Assembly (NCBI GenBank): GCA_011947345.1
Contig: JAAVTG010000665.1
Coordinates: forward strand, 169,831-233,830
Direction: 5' to 3'
Origin: Phytophthora quininea
Lineage: Eukaryota > Oomycota > Peronosporomycetes > Peronosporales > Peronosporaceae
DNA length: 64,000 nt
Shown here: positions 1 to 11,224 of the stretch, in pieces
Layout of the letters: every line of letters begins with the position of its first letter
Position numbering within the stretch: the stretch's first letter is position 1
Notes under the pieces: model-generated
Told to the model about the DNA's origin: nothing
The model's database searches: none
The model's input: only the letters and a program-made list of their open reading frames with translations
Translations under genes and position numbers: made by a program

Positions 1-846
1 TTCAGCTTGGACACGATGCACTCGTCGTGGAACTGGTGGCCACACGACAGCGTCGTCGCGTAGCTGTGCACGCTGCTGCGGCGGCTCGAAGACGACCCAA
101 ACGAGTCGTTGCTGCGCGAGCTGTGGAAGCTCGTCGTGTCGGCGGCGTCGACGGAGCTGAAGGGTCGGCGTCCAGGCTCGAGCTGCAGAGCGCGCAGACG
201 CCCGAGCCCTCGGCCTCGTCCGCCAGTTCGTCGCCCTCGTCCGACGTCAGCGACGTGGACGAGCACACGCTGTCGCGCAGGCTGCAGTGGCGGCTGAGTC
301 CGTTGAGCGGGTGGCGCTTGTCGCTCACGTCGCCCACCATAAAGTCGGCCACGAGCTGCGTGACGCTGCCGGCCACGATGGAGCAGGCCGCCGCGTTCTG
401 GCGGTTGACGAGAAACTTTGCAGCGACACGAGCAGGTGCTCGAGCGCGTCGCGACGCTTCTCGACGGCGCAGTCGCTGTGCGCGCCTAGCCCAAAGAGCG
501 TCACGGAGCTGGGAAAGTAGCTCTTGACGAACGAGTAGAGCCACGGGCACTCGGCCTGGCAAAAGTGGCCGAGGCGCAGCGCCTTCAGCAGCTGCGACTG
601 GAAGGCCCTGTACTCGTCGAAGGAGCGCGAGCGGCGCCACGAGGCGCCCGAGGCGGCGTGCTGCACGTGCAGGTCATATCGCACGTCGCGCTTGGCGAGC
701 CGCACGGCCGAGACATGGAGAGAGAGCTGCTCCAGCAGCGTGCCCATCGGCGGCAGGGCGGCGGCCGTGGGGGTCGAGCGCTTGCGGGACGACGACGACG
801 ACGCTCTGCCGCCGCTCGGGAGCTGGCGCAGCGCGTGGCTGTGCAT
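1..846 (-). pseudogene. PX domain + RING finger protein, left copy (partial, frameshifted)
   Basis: This is the second copy of the gene at 9448-10341, on the opposite strand and cut by the window start. The ATG is at 846-844. The N-terminal half reads cleanly through the PX region (LHVSAVRLAKRDVRYDL, then SFDEYRAFQSQLLKAL). Compared with the other copy, one base is missing from a T run near 415 and one from a G run near 165, so the RING half is out of frame. In the segment 720-790 this copy keeps the more sensible reading (STPTAAALPPMGTLLEQL), where the right copy is scrambled. The two copies thus carry complementary small indels. It may be a decaying duplicate or an intact gene with consensus errors. 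Confidence 0.8.
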
Positions 847-1543
847 GTGTATGTGCGGCGCGGGCGTTGCTGTGTTGCTGTGCTGCTGTGAGTTGTGGCG
901 AGTTGCTGGCCAATTCGGGAGTGTCTGTCCAGCAGCGACTTGCAGCGATGGTGGTACCGGGAGGAGACACTCCTCCGGACGGCGTAATCGCGCACTTCCA
1001 GCGATGCGTAATCCGCGGATCACCGAGAGGCGAAAGCGGTATGTGGACGCGTGTCGGGGTATTGGAGATAGCGGTGCATGATGCCTGGAGGGATTGCTTG
1101 TCCGACCGCCTGGCGTCAACGGCGCAATCAGCGCGTGACTATCATTCCTGCACTTTTAGCCAATCGCAGCGCTGCAACGCGTGACTGGCGTGTCAAGGCG
1201 ACACACTTGCCGTTTCCTTCGACCTAAAACGTGCCGGTGAATCGCCGTGTCTTGGAGCGCAGCTCCGATGATCCACCAGAGCAGCGTGTGAGCAGTGCTC
1301 GGTCTCGAGCAGCGAGGAGTCTGCGGTGCTTGCATCGCGAATAAAAATCCACCCGTCCATGGCTGCTATAATGCTGCTTGCTGCAGGCGAGGAAGCCTGC
1401 GATTTGCACGGCACATTGGTTGAAGCCACGTTGAAGCGCAAGGGAAACGTTTTTGGTTGATGTGTTGCAGTTGGTTTTGCAGTTGATAAAATAATCTCAT
1501 AAATTGGAGATGAACTTAAGATCGAGAGCTGGCATTTCGAGCA
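1..1543. repeat. Left arm of a large inverted duplication
   Basis: Read as reverse complement, this stretch matches 8750-10292 almost base for base. Coordinates pair so that p+q is about 10293, and the match stops abruptly at 1543/8750. Only small indels separate the arms: the left arm is one base shorter near 165, 415 and 960, and longer near 720 and 770. The arm runs off the window start, so its full length is unknown. It contains the PX-RING gene and its upstream region. Confidence 0.95.
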
Positions 1544-1840
1544 TGGTGGCTGTTTCCGTTAAGTATAAAGCGTGTTTAGCGGAATGTCAGGAGCGAATTG
1601 GATCGACAATCAACACTGTATCCTAGATTGGAAGACAAATGAGCAGAGTAGAGTGCAACAAAGTGCAGAGTAGGGCTGGCAAGTCAATGGAACGTTTAGA
1701 TACGCCAATGATATAATTCCATTCAAAGCAAGCTGCTTTTTCGAATGTCAAGGTTATAATCACGACCGATTGGTAAAATAAAATGCATTGAATTCTTAAG
1801 ATAAAGAGACAACCAAGAGCTCACAACTCCGCCACCAGCC

Positions 1841-2050
1841 ATGCCCGCTGCAAGCGATGTTCCAGACGTCGGAATCGTGGTCAGGCCGTCCATTCAGCTG
1901 ACGTCAGGCCCCGGTAATAAGCCGCAGATCACAGTGCAGTTCAAGGGCATGCACAAGCCATTCCAGCCCGAGGAGATCGTCCATGCTAGCCTATTTCAAC
2001 AAAAGCGCCAGGCCACGAAGTTCGCGGGCGACACTGCCAGACTGACATGA
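1841..2050 (+). pseudogene. Hsp70 nucleotide-binding-domain fragment
   Basis: A 69-codon reading frame starts at ATG 1841. It carries GPGNKPQITVQFKG followed by KPFQPEEI, matching the stretch before the connecting helices of the Hsp70 ATPase domain. It then jumps to QKRQATKFAGDTARL, resembling the QRQATKDAG motif that normally lies tens of residues further on. I infer an internally deleted fragment of an Hsp70 gene. It is far too short to be a chaperone, and the next sequence is an unrelated ABC transporter remnant on the other strand. Confidence 0.5.
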
Positions 2051-2055
2051 TTACC

Positions 2056-3283
2056 CACGTGCACAGGATCCTACAGCCGACGGCGACTTGGCGCCGCCAC
2101 CGTCGGCGGCGTCGTACCCGTGAGCATGGAGATCAGCGTCGTCTTGGCGGCTCCGTTGTGGCCGAGCAAGCACGTGATCTGACTCGAGTACATGCTCAAG
2201 TGCAGCCCCTTCACCGCCTCCTTTCCGCCACCGGGAACCTGGAACACCTTCCGAAGACCCTGCACGGACAGCGCCTCGCCCGACCGCTCCTGGTCTAGCA
2301 GATCAGCGCTGACATGCTCGATGTTGGGGCCCACGTCCACTCCGATGGCAGATCTGTTCTCCTCGGCGTTGGTCGCCACCGTCACGAACTTGCGAGACCT
2401 CCTCCAGTACGACGGACGCAGCGGGAAATACCATTATCGGGTGTGCCGAACTCCTTCGGGGTGGCCTTCTCGAAGTACAGTCCGAGCACCGTGTACACAA
2501 TGGTGTCGAGCGCGAAGTATCATAGGGCCGTGGAGAAGCGGAAGTTGTTGATCCGATCCGACGCCGTCGCGAACGAGATGCCCACGTGCGACGTCTCGGA
2601 AGACGAGAGCGAGTCGACTCCGAAGACGAGGCCGACCGGGGCCACGATGTACGCCGCGTTCTTGGACTACTCGAACAATGAGTCGCTGTACGCGCCGGTC
2701 ACGCCGTACATGATAAAGAAGGTGATGAAGCCGACATAGACGCCCGTGTGCGACTTGGAGAACATGGTGCTAATCATGAACGCGAAGGCCAGGACGCTGA
2801 GGCTGAAGAGGAGGAAGAAGAGGAACAGCAGCACGGTGTTCGTGTTGGGGAAGAGCTTGGCCACGGCGGCCAGCGTCTGCAGCACCCAGCTCACGAACAG
2901 GATCACGACGTACGTGATGAACCACGAGACGACGATGCTGGACTCCCTGACGCCCAGGATCTTCATGAGCTCGCGCGACTTCGTCACTCTCTTCCCGACA
3001 TGAGGCCGATGAGGATCTTGGACAGCGGGTGGCGATCGTGAGGATGACGAAGACAAGAATGGCGGCGATCACAACATGCTGATCGCGCGGCGACTACTTC
3101 CGCCAGATGATGCAGCCCTTGGACAAGGTGCTGCACGACTCCAAGCTGTCCGAGAGATCTAGGTACACGGTGTGGTGCTGGCCGGTTGACACACGACGAC
3201 GAGCTGCCAGGAAAACGGCACATTCTGCTAGCTGTGACGTCTTGTCGGAGTTTGTAAACAACGAAGTGCCTTTCAATGTACAA
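2056..3283 (-). pseudogene. ABC transporter, ABCA type, truncated fragment
   Basis: The minus strand holds broken frames of a full-size ABCA lipid-transporter-like protein. At 2667-3056 there is a hydrophobic half-domain (MKILGVRESSIVVSWFITY, then FFLLFSLSVLAFAFMIST, then GFITFFIMYGVTGAYSD), typical of ABCA transmembrane segments. At 2071-2385 is the start of the first nucleotide-binding domain, with a Walker A written GHNGAAKTT, where the family has GHNGAGKTT. Frames change several times, the domain stops just after Walker A, and no Walker B or signature motif follows. The invariant Gly-to-Ala change and the truncation mark it as dead. Confidence 0.75.
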
Positions 3284-3286
3284 CCT

Positions 3287-5359
3287 TTACGAGATAGTGC
3301 TGGGGACACGTCGACACAGTCGACGCGGTAATCGCATTGGGGACAACAGCGATGCGATTGCACCTCGGGCTTCTGCTTGAACTGGAATCGTATCCGTTGG
3401 TGGGCGTATATGGACTGGTGCGCATTCGTCTTCGTCGTCACTCGAGTCGCTGTCATCGCACGCCTCTGGGAATAGCTGGTACATTATGTGATTGAGTTCA
3501 CTAGTCTTCCCCATGTTGCAGTAAATGAATACCAGCTTATTCACCCGCTCTGGAGAAAGCCGATTGCGAGTCTTCGTGTGGATAAATCCATGGATGCTCC
3601 AGTTTCGCTCGCTGGAAGCAGAAGATGATGGAATAGCGAGAATGCGCGTTGCAAAAGGTTTTATGGAAGCAAAGCGTTTTGGCACCAGTATCCACCAATT
3701 CAACGGGGTGAATCGAGCATTTTCCTTCTTAGTACTTTCGCTCCAGGTGGCCTTTTCAGTGGCATACTTCTGCAGCTCCTTGTGGAAACCATCTTTGTCA
3801 TCTGTTGGTATGATTTCCATGGAGACAGCAAGTTTAGCGGCCTTCTCGACCATCTTTGTAGAATCTTCATCGAGGACATCTAATGTCAAGTTTTGATCCA
3901 GAAAAGCAGCTACTTCAGCAGTTCGTTTACACATTTTAGTGCGACGGCGGCGTAAGATGTCGATCACATTGCTCTGCACCGCACTAGTACATCCTTCTAA
4001 CGGCTTTGCATACACGTCAAGGGCTTGTAGAGTGTCAAACTTGTTGAAGATAGTGGAGAAGCTGCTCTCGTCACGTTCAAAGGAAGCAAGCGAAGCATTG
4101 ACCGGTTGAAGTAGCTTGAGGGCTGCTTCAGATTTTTCCCAGAAGGTATCATCCTTAAAAATTCGATCTGCTTCATCAAGTTCTGCACCTTCATACCTTT
4201 TTCGCAAAATCTTTTCTGGAGAAAAGAGCAGCAATAATGTCTTTATTATGAACGACATTTCCGATGCATTTCTCGTGCGTATACCAGCGGGTGGGAACTG
4301 GAAGTGAAAGTCGACGCCGCTTATCACCACTTTTCCTCAATTGAGATTGTCTTTCACGAAAGAGAGACCACAATCCTGCACGGTCTCTGAAAAACCGCGC
4401 CAGAGTTTTTGCGTTGGTGATCACGTCTTTAAAGTAATCCAGCTGCAGAATATCTTTCACCACTAAGTTCATTCCATGTGCAGCGCACCCAGCGCAAGCA
4501 ATATCCGGGCGTTTCTTCATGACTGGTTTCATGCTTTCATCATTGTTGGGGCATTGTCCGTGACAACGGACGATATTATCTTACGGCCAACCATCTGCTC
4601 AACCTCTGCAATCGTCGTCAATATCGTGTCGGCAATATATTCACCAGTATGCATTTTTGCTGCCGTGTTAATAGACTTCCAGAACACCGATGGAAACCGA
4701 GGATTCACAAGTACAAAATTAACTATACTGTCACCGTTGTTGTTGGTCCATCCGTCAGTCACAATCGCCAAATCTGATGCATCTTTTAACGCAGACACAA
4801 CACGGGCCTTTTCAGAGTCGAATACGTGATCCAACAAGCAACCAGACAGCTGACGACGCGATGGTAACTCGTAGTCAAACATTGCACAAAAATGGAATCC
4901 TCGACAACTCGGAAAGGAATTCCTGTAGCATAGAATCTCATGGCGACTCGCAAAAAGTTCTCCATACATTTTTCTTCGATGACCGCCTTTGCGAAGGTGC
5001 TCCTCCTGCAGAACGTGGTGTTCTTCGTCTGCTGGAGGCGGTAGGTGTAGTAGACGGACTTGCAAACAGTTCCCTGGTTATCGAGTCAGCCTTTCGTTTC
5101 TTGTTCTTTTGAGGGGAGTAACCATGCTTTCTGCCTTAGCATGTCGAAGGTTGGCTTCATACTGCTTCCAGCTTAACAAGGTCTCCTCATCAATCGATTT
5201 GCAGGCCAAAACGTGTCGGAGCATGTTCCCTGACGGCATTGCGTTCTTCACGCCAGTTTTACACGCAACGCACCGACCGTCGGGGTGATCCTTGCTTCCT
5301 TTAACTCTTGGGGCAGTATCCTCGAACAGCTTCCAAATCTTGTGCCGTGGTTTCGGCAT
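3287..5359 (-). pseudogene. hAT-family transposase with BED zinc finger, frameshifted
   Basis: Four consecutive minus-strand frames reconstruct a hAT transposase order. A BED-type zinc finger lies at 5078-5359 (CVACKTG, then HVLAC). The start of the RNase H-like catalytic fold is at 4529-5065 (AIVTDGWTNNNGDSIVNF, VVTDNAPTM). The middle is at 4191-4532 (CAAHGMNLVVKDI, PTRWYT). The C-terminal hAT dimerisation region is at 3287-4330 (SSERNWSIHGFIHTKTRNRL). The frames break near 5070, 4530 and 4200-4330, so it cannot be translated as one protein. Possible terminal sequences are TAGTGC at 3295 and GCACTA at 5394, but I find no matching 8-bp target duplication, so the element ends are uncertain. 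Confidence 0.85.
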
Positions 5360-5399
5360 TGCAGCGGGTGAGATTAACTAAGGGGCGACAACGGCACTA

Positions 5400-7340
5400 G
5401 TGGTGGAATTGTAAAGTGGTGGATCGCTAGATTCCCGAGGTGCTGAGGGTGCGTGGTTGAAGCCAAGATTATATTTCGATTGATTAGAAAGCCACCGCGT
5501 TATTTTTCGAATGGCATCCTTCCATAAACTCAATATAACCTTGCCATTCAGGTATCTAATCTCACTATATCGCATATCTCAGCTTGCTTTGCCAACCCTA
5601 GTGCAGAGTAAAAAGCAAGTGAGTGCAAGCCCCCTTCAAGCTGCGAACGATGCTTGTAACATTCCTACACTTTTTCGCGGAAACGACATGTACTCGGTGG
5701 GCCTTGAACAAGACCAACAAATTGTGGGCTCAAGCACACAAGATTGTAGTTCACGGGCTCGAGAGAAGCATCTGTGATGGTTCGTTTAGAAGAATTCACG
5801 GGCGTCCTTGTATTCACGACCTGATGAAAATTATCGAGTCGGATGGTCTCTTAAAACTCGAACCGGAGCACTTCGATCATCACTGGCGGCTCCCTTCTGC
5901 TATAACGAGAGTTCCTACACGAATACTTGAGCCTGTGCCCCTGCGTAGCCGTCACCAGACCGCAGCACGAAATGAATGCCATCAATGGAATTTACAGCAC
6001 ACGTCGTGAACTCTCCGGGTTTGAGATCATCGAGCAGAACCTCCTTTCTACAGCCAACAGTTCTAACGCTGCACTCATGACTTCTTTTCAAGAAGAACTT
6101 TATCCTTCTCGAACTTGAAGGCACGCGGGGTTAAGATCCTTGGATGAGTAGATCGTTATTTTGCACATTAATCAACAGTACCTGATACATGCATTAACCT
6201 ACAAGTGGTGCATCCGTCCTGTGGCCAAGACTCTCAGCGACGTGGACGGTTGGGTGCTCAGCAAGACCGACAAGTACTTGTTTAACGGCAGCATGTGTCT
6301 GCTGCAGCCATGTGCCTTCTTGGTGCTCGATAGTACGCTTCTTGACTCGTTCAGCCAGTCATCGGCTGCACAAGTCCTATCATCGCTTGCGTATGGTAAC
6401 GAGAGCGTGCTCGAGTTTCCTCGAAGATCCAAGATCGTCGACCTTGACGCAGGAGGTGGTGGAATTAATCACATGCTGGGGCTTTCTCTACTCCGGAGCT
6501 CCGGTATCGGTGCTCCTTAGTGCACTTGCTTGAACGAACATTTTTGCGACGACGATTATATTCTGACCGAGTTTAAAAAGTCAATTCTGCAGTATTGATG
6601 GCGGGCATTTTTCTTTTGTATGGGGTAATTGTAATTATTCAGAAGTTAAGAGTTGCAGTAGAGCTAGTTGGCAAACGAAAGAATACCCATGCTTTTCGAG
6701 CATTTTATTTATTGTAATACGCTTCGTAGTTGTGATGGGATGAAGTTTTTATTTAGCTAGCTTAGCCGAATTACTATGTTTTCTGGAGGGCGATTAACAA
6801 TGCGCGCCGCAGGCGTGATAGGGTTGTCACAAAGCTTCTTGAAGTACCCCTGTTCCGTGGAGGTTTGAGCTTCGTGCTGACCCTGCGTTTGTGCCGATGG
6901 GCCTTCAACAACTGGGCCGTGCTGGCCGACAGAGGGTGGCTGTTCCCCTGTGCCGGTGCTGCTCGTCACCGAGCTCGCAACCAACTTTTTGTATTACTTT
7001 CTACCAATCCCTGGCTACTTCCTGTCCAGCTTCACAGCCTCAGTGTAACTGTAACAATGTTCTATGTCTTCGCCACCTGCTTGCACTGATCTTGCTTTTG
7101 ACCTTCACCGTAGCCTCACCGTACGTCCGTCCTCACCGTGCATCTGTTACCACCGTGCGTCCTTCACCACTGTTCGTGAGCTAAGCACTCTGTCGACTGT
7201 TTGCCCTCCATGAATTAGGTAGCCCAGATACCGTCGACCACCTGTCCAAAGTTTCCGTGTGCTCGACAATCCGTAGACCGCCGGCCCTGTCCGTGAACTC
7301 GACAACCGTAGACTGCCGGTCCAAATCCGTGAGCTGAACA
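5400..7340. other. Spacer of the inverted duplication, no recognisable gene
   Basis: Open frames here are short and on both strands, such as 5623-6009 and 6161-6520 on plus and 5915-6124 on minus. I do not recognise any of them. The plus frame at 6161-6520 has ordinary amino-acid composition and may be a remnant exon, but it lacks a clear start context or family motif. A short direct repeat (CGTGARCTCGACAAC-like) occurs around 7265-7340. Confidence 0.4.
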
Positions 7341-8749
7341 ACCGGAGTCGTTTACCCTACTGCTGTGTGGTGTGGAGATTTCTCCAAGAGCCGTCAACGA
7401 ACTGTCGCCTCCGCTATTGGCTGATAAAAGGCGTCGAGCTGGACCAATGGCGACGTGTGGCGAAAGGTTCGTTGAAGGTCGCTATCCCGAGATGGTCACT
7501 ATTGCGAACCATCGCCTGGTCGTGAATCTTCGGATAGACAGCTTCGACGGCGACGCTAGTATTTCACTTGATAATTGTATAGATTCATATATAAGGGTAG
7601 GATTAAAGAGAGTAAGAGCCCGCGAGGGCGATACAAACCGAGCAGAATTTTTCCCCGACTTCCCAAGCGGCCAAGCGTCCTAGGTAAGCGCCTTGCCCTG
7701 TTATCGTGGGTTATGCCTGCCAGCGAACAGAGACCTTCGTGACGTGAGCGTTCGTTTGGTCAGGCCAAGAGTGAAGAGTGGTAGTTAGCGTGTATTTTGG
7801 GTTGACCCTACTAATAGGGAGTGTTGGGCAAAAGGGCCCTTGTGTGTGGAGTGCTAGTCGCATTCCAACGTGACTTCCAGCCGGAGTTTTACTCCGGCGC
7901 CCCCGTAAGAGAGTCCACGGGACTAGGCAACCTTCGTCTGCTGGTGCCACGGGGTTTGAGAGTGAGAGAGTGTTTGGCCGTACAGTCGAAGGCTCGTGCC
8001 TGTAACGTCGATTTATAGTTGCCTACAGCGTAAACAGTGAGTGGAGGCCACACCGGCTCGGGCAGGGTCGGATCTGGTTCCTTCAGATCACGCCTGACAA
8101 TCTGGGAGGTGTATTGTTGTGTACAGAAGCTCGCTGCTGCCTCAGCGAAAGTTCAGTGGATTCCTACACCACAGCTGTCTGCTGTCCTGCTGCACGTGCC
8201 ATTAACTGCTCGTGTCGTTGGAGCCGTCAACTGTCCGCGCGTTCTGCCGTCTGTGCTGTCGATGCCGTCTGTTTTCTGCTGTCTGCTGTCCGTGCTGTCG
8301 ATGTCATTCGTTGTCCGTTGTCCTTGCCGCTTCTTGTTGCTTGCTCAGCAAAGTCGGAGTGAGCCGTCGACTGCGGCTGATTCTCTCGCCTCTGTCCTCA
8401 ACCCACTCGATAGAATCCTTTTCTCTATCGACAACGCGCTCTCCTGACCATCCATACCTTCCCCAGCCGTCGTGCCGTCCTTTTTCACCGTTCTCTGCGG
8501 CTTTTCGCCGGTGAAATCTTCGTCCGTTATCGCACGAATCACATTCACTGTCCGTTTGCGACTCTTTACCGGCCAAATCCTCACCAGCCGCCGGTTGTCC
8601 ATATGTGTCCACAACCATGTACGCCGACGTCGTCGGATCCAAACTCCTGCCAATTGAATTAGTGCAATCTTCGTCTGCACCGCGCAGTATATTCCAGGGT
8701 TGTCATTTTGGTAGATGTACAAACGGCAGTCATACTCCATGTTATGTCG
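7341..8749. other. Non-coding, possibly LTR-derived sequence
   Basis: No convincing coding region. A TATA-like stretch (tatataaggg, 7588-7597) is followed by about 90 bp that could be an LTR R/U5 region. From 8160 to 8480 the plus strand is strongly pyrimidine-rich, with repeated ctgtctgctgtcc-type words. This could be a fragment of an LTR retrotransposon leader, but I see no second LTR or gag. The arm of the inverted duplication begins at 8750. Confidence 0.3.
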
Positions 8750-10341
8750 TGCTCGAAATGCCAGCTCTCGATCTTAAGTTCATCTCCAATTTATGAGATT
8801 ATTTTATCAACTGCAAAACCAACTGCAACACATCAACCAAAAACGTTTCCCTTGCGCTTCAACGTGGCTTCAACCAATGTGCCGTGCAAATCGCAGGCTT
8901 CCTCGCCTGCAGCAAGCAGCATTATAGCAGCCATGGACGGGTGGATTTTTATTCGCGATGCAAGCACCGCAGACTCCTCGCTGCTCGAGACCGAGCACTG
9001 CTCACACGCTGCTCTGGTGGATCATCGGAGCTGCGCTCCAAGACACGGCGATTCACCGGCACGTTTTAGGTCGAAGGAAACGGCAAGTGTGTCGCCTTGA
9101 CACGCCAGTCACGCGTTGCAGCGCTGCGATTGGCTAAAAGTGCAGGAATGATAGTCACGCGCTGATTGCGCCGTTGACGCCAGGCGGTCGGACAAGCAAT
9201 CCCTCCAGGCATCATGCACCGCTATCTCCAATATCCCGACACGCGTCCACATACCGCTTTCGCCTCTCGGTGATCCGCGGATTACGCATCGCTGGAAGTG
9301 CGCGATTACGCCGTCCGGAGGAGTGTCTCCCTCCCGGTACCACCATCGCTGCAAGTCGCTGCTGGACAGACACTCCCGAATTGGCCAGCAACTCGCCACA
9401 ACTCACAGCAGCACAGCAACACAGCAACGCCCGCGCCGCACATACACATGCACAGCCACGCGCTGCGCCAGCTCCCGAGCGGCGGCAGAGCGTCGTCGTC
9501 GTCGTCCCGCAAGCGCTCGACCCCACGGCCGCCGCCCTGCCGCCGATGGGCACGCTGCTGGAGCAGCTCTCTCCATGTCTCGGCCGTGCGGCTCGCCAAG
9601 CGCGACGTGCGATATGACCTGCACGTGCAGCACGCCGCCTCGGGCGCCTCGTGGCGCCGCTCGCGCTCCTTCGACGAGTACAGGGCCTTCCAGTCGCAGC
9701 TGCTGAAGGCGCTGCGCCTCGGCCACTTTTGCCAGGCCGAGTGCCCGTGGCTCTACTCGTTCGTCAAGAGCTACTTTCCCAGCTCCGTGACGCTCTTTGG
9801 GCTAGGCGCGCACAGCGACTGCGCCGTCGAGAAGCGTCGCGACGCGCTCGAGCACCTGCTCGTGTCGCTGCAAAAGTTTCTCGTCAACCGCCAGAACGCG
9901 GCGGCCTGCTCCATCGTGGCCGGCAGCGTCACGCAGCTCGTGGCCGACTTTATGGTGGGCGACGTGAGCGACAAGCGCCACCCGCTCAACGGACTCAGCC
10001 GCCACTGCAGCCTGCGCGACAGCGTGTGCTCGTCCACGTCGCTGACGTCGGACGAGGGCGACGAACTGGCGGACGAGGCCGAGGGCTCGGGCGTCTGCGC
10101 GCTCTGCAGCTCGAGCCTGGACGCCGACCCCTTCAGCTCCGTCGACGCCGCCGACACGACGAGCTTCCACAGCTCGCGCAGCAACGACTCGTTTGGGTCG
10201 TCTTCGAGCCGCCGCAGCAGCGTGCACAGCTACGCGACGACGCTGTCGTGTGGCCACCAGTTCCACGACGAGTGCATCGTGTCCAAGCTGAACGAGGAGA
10301 TGCGATGCCCGACGTGCCACGCCGAGGTGGACGGCTTCTGA
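8750..10341. repeat. Right arm of the inverted duplication
   Basis: This is the reverse complement of 1543-1; homology is visible through 10292, where the other arm leaves the window, so its right limit is unknown. The breakpoint at 8750 is sharp: sequence to its left (8701-8749) has no counterpart at 1544-1600. It carries the better-preserved copy of the PX-RING gene. Confidence 0.9.
9448..10341 (+). CDS. PX domain protein with C-terminal RING-H2 finger
   Basis: A 297-residue protein. The longer open frame upstream of ATG 9448 begins at a GTG and is probably not used. Residues ~45-155 look like a PX phosphoinositide-binding domain: VSAVRLAKRDVRYDL strands, the SFDEYRAFQSQLLKAL helix, and a basic ending EKRRDALEHLL. 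Residues ~215-297 form a RING finger with a long loop: CALC, a serine-rich insert of about 50 residues, then CGHQFHDECI and CPTCHAEV at the very end. Together these suggest a membrane-recruited E3 ubiquitin ligase; that function is inferred. Around codons 28-42 the reading differs from the left copy because of a missing C near 9530 and a missing dinucleotide near 9572. These cancel in frame but alter about 15 residues. Confidence 0.85.
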   Translation: MHSHALRQLPSGGRASSSSSRKRSTPRPPPCRRWARCWSSSLHVSAVRLAKRDVRYDLHVQHAASGASWRRSRSFDEYRAFQSQLLKALRLGHFCQAECPWLYSFVKSYFPSSVTLFGLGAHSDCAVEKRRDALEHLLVSLQKFLVNRQNAAACSIVAGSVTQLVADFMVGDVSDKRHPLNGLSRHCSLRDSVCSSTSLTSDEGDELADEAEGSGVCALCSSSLDADPFSSVDAADTTSFHSSRSNDSFGSSSSRRSSVHSYATTLSCGHQFHDECIVSKLNEEMRCPTCHAEVDGF

Positions 10342-10628
10342 AGCTGCTAGCTGTGAGCAACAGCAGCGGCGCTTATTTATTGTTGGTCGACGACAAGCAA
10401 ACATGAATAGTGTCAGCTTGAAAACAAACGCTCATCTTGCCATTTCCTACGAGACTTGACTACGATGGTATCCATAGCACCAGGTTGCTACGGCGTACTG
10501 CAAATTAGTCAACACGAACTGGTCTTGATCGAAGTCCCGGACAGCAAAGAGTCTTGCCAAGAGAGCAACTTTATTGCAGCAAGTCGACCACCACCGACAC
10601 CTACCACTGGGATCAGTGGCGTCATCAT

Positions 10629-11224
10629 CTACACGCGCAGCTTGTGTTGCTGTGTGGTCGGATCCCCTTTCAGCGGGACACACTCCTTGTACACTTGCCA
10701 CGAGTACGAGTTCTTGAGGAAGCGAACGCCCAGCCAGTACCAGCGAAACAGGCAGGATCCCTGGCAGGACGAATAGTCGATAGCGACGTCCTTGCCCGGG
10801 AAGGCGTCGTGGCAATTCTCGGCCTGCAGCACGCGCGTATCGTTGAGCCAGACTTCACACGGTCCGTCGTGCGTGTAGCCCGTCGAGCGCATGATTCCAT
10901 TCGGAATGGGCTGCGGCGTGCCATTGGGGTCCGTCCAACCGCAAAAGTAGTCGGCACCTTCGGTGACTGTGTACTTGGCACGATCCATGAAGTCACGCAG
11001 CGTCTTAAACCCGTTGTCACGACGCCAAGCATTGAAGTCCCCTTGGGTAGCGAAGTCTTGACTCTCCAGGAAAGCCAACGGGTTGTGTTGGATGTCTCTG
11101 CTATCCGTTTTCAGTGAGGCGGTGGTAGAAGCACAACCTGGTGTGCATCAGCAGTAGAAGCCAGCAGAGCAGTACCGCAGAGAACTGCAGTCAACGCTAG
11201 CGTCGAGACGATCGATGGGGACAT
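10629..11224 (-). CDS. Secreted AA17-like protein (oomycete LPMO family), one frameshift
   Basis: The start is ATG 11224. Residues 1-27 are a clear signal peptide: a hydrophobic core ALTAVLCGTALLA ending in ADA. Cleavage would leave His28 as the first residue of the mature protein, as copper-dependent lytic polysaccharide monooxygenases require. The body has paired cysteines, GTPQPIPNGIMRSTGYTHDG (candidate second copper histidine), GPCEVW, IDYSSC and WQVYKECVPL (candidate axial Tyr). This pattern is common in secreted oomycete proteins, and I associate it with family AA17, which acts on pectin. A single missing base near 11115-11125, about ten codons after the mature N-terminus, puts the two halves in different frames. 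It may be a pseudogene or a consensus error. The family call is from memory; the His1 arrangement is seen directly. Confidence 0.65.

Noticed and set aside
3287..5400. Complete hAT element with TIRs for the first transposase
   Set aside because: TAGTGC/GCACTA ends are too short and the flanking 8-mers differ (TTACGAGA against GTGGTGGA).
9298..9447. N-terminal extension of the PX-RING protein
   Set aside because: Begins at a GTG and lies in the presumed leader; the first ATG is at 9448.
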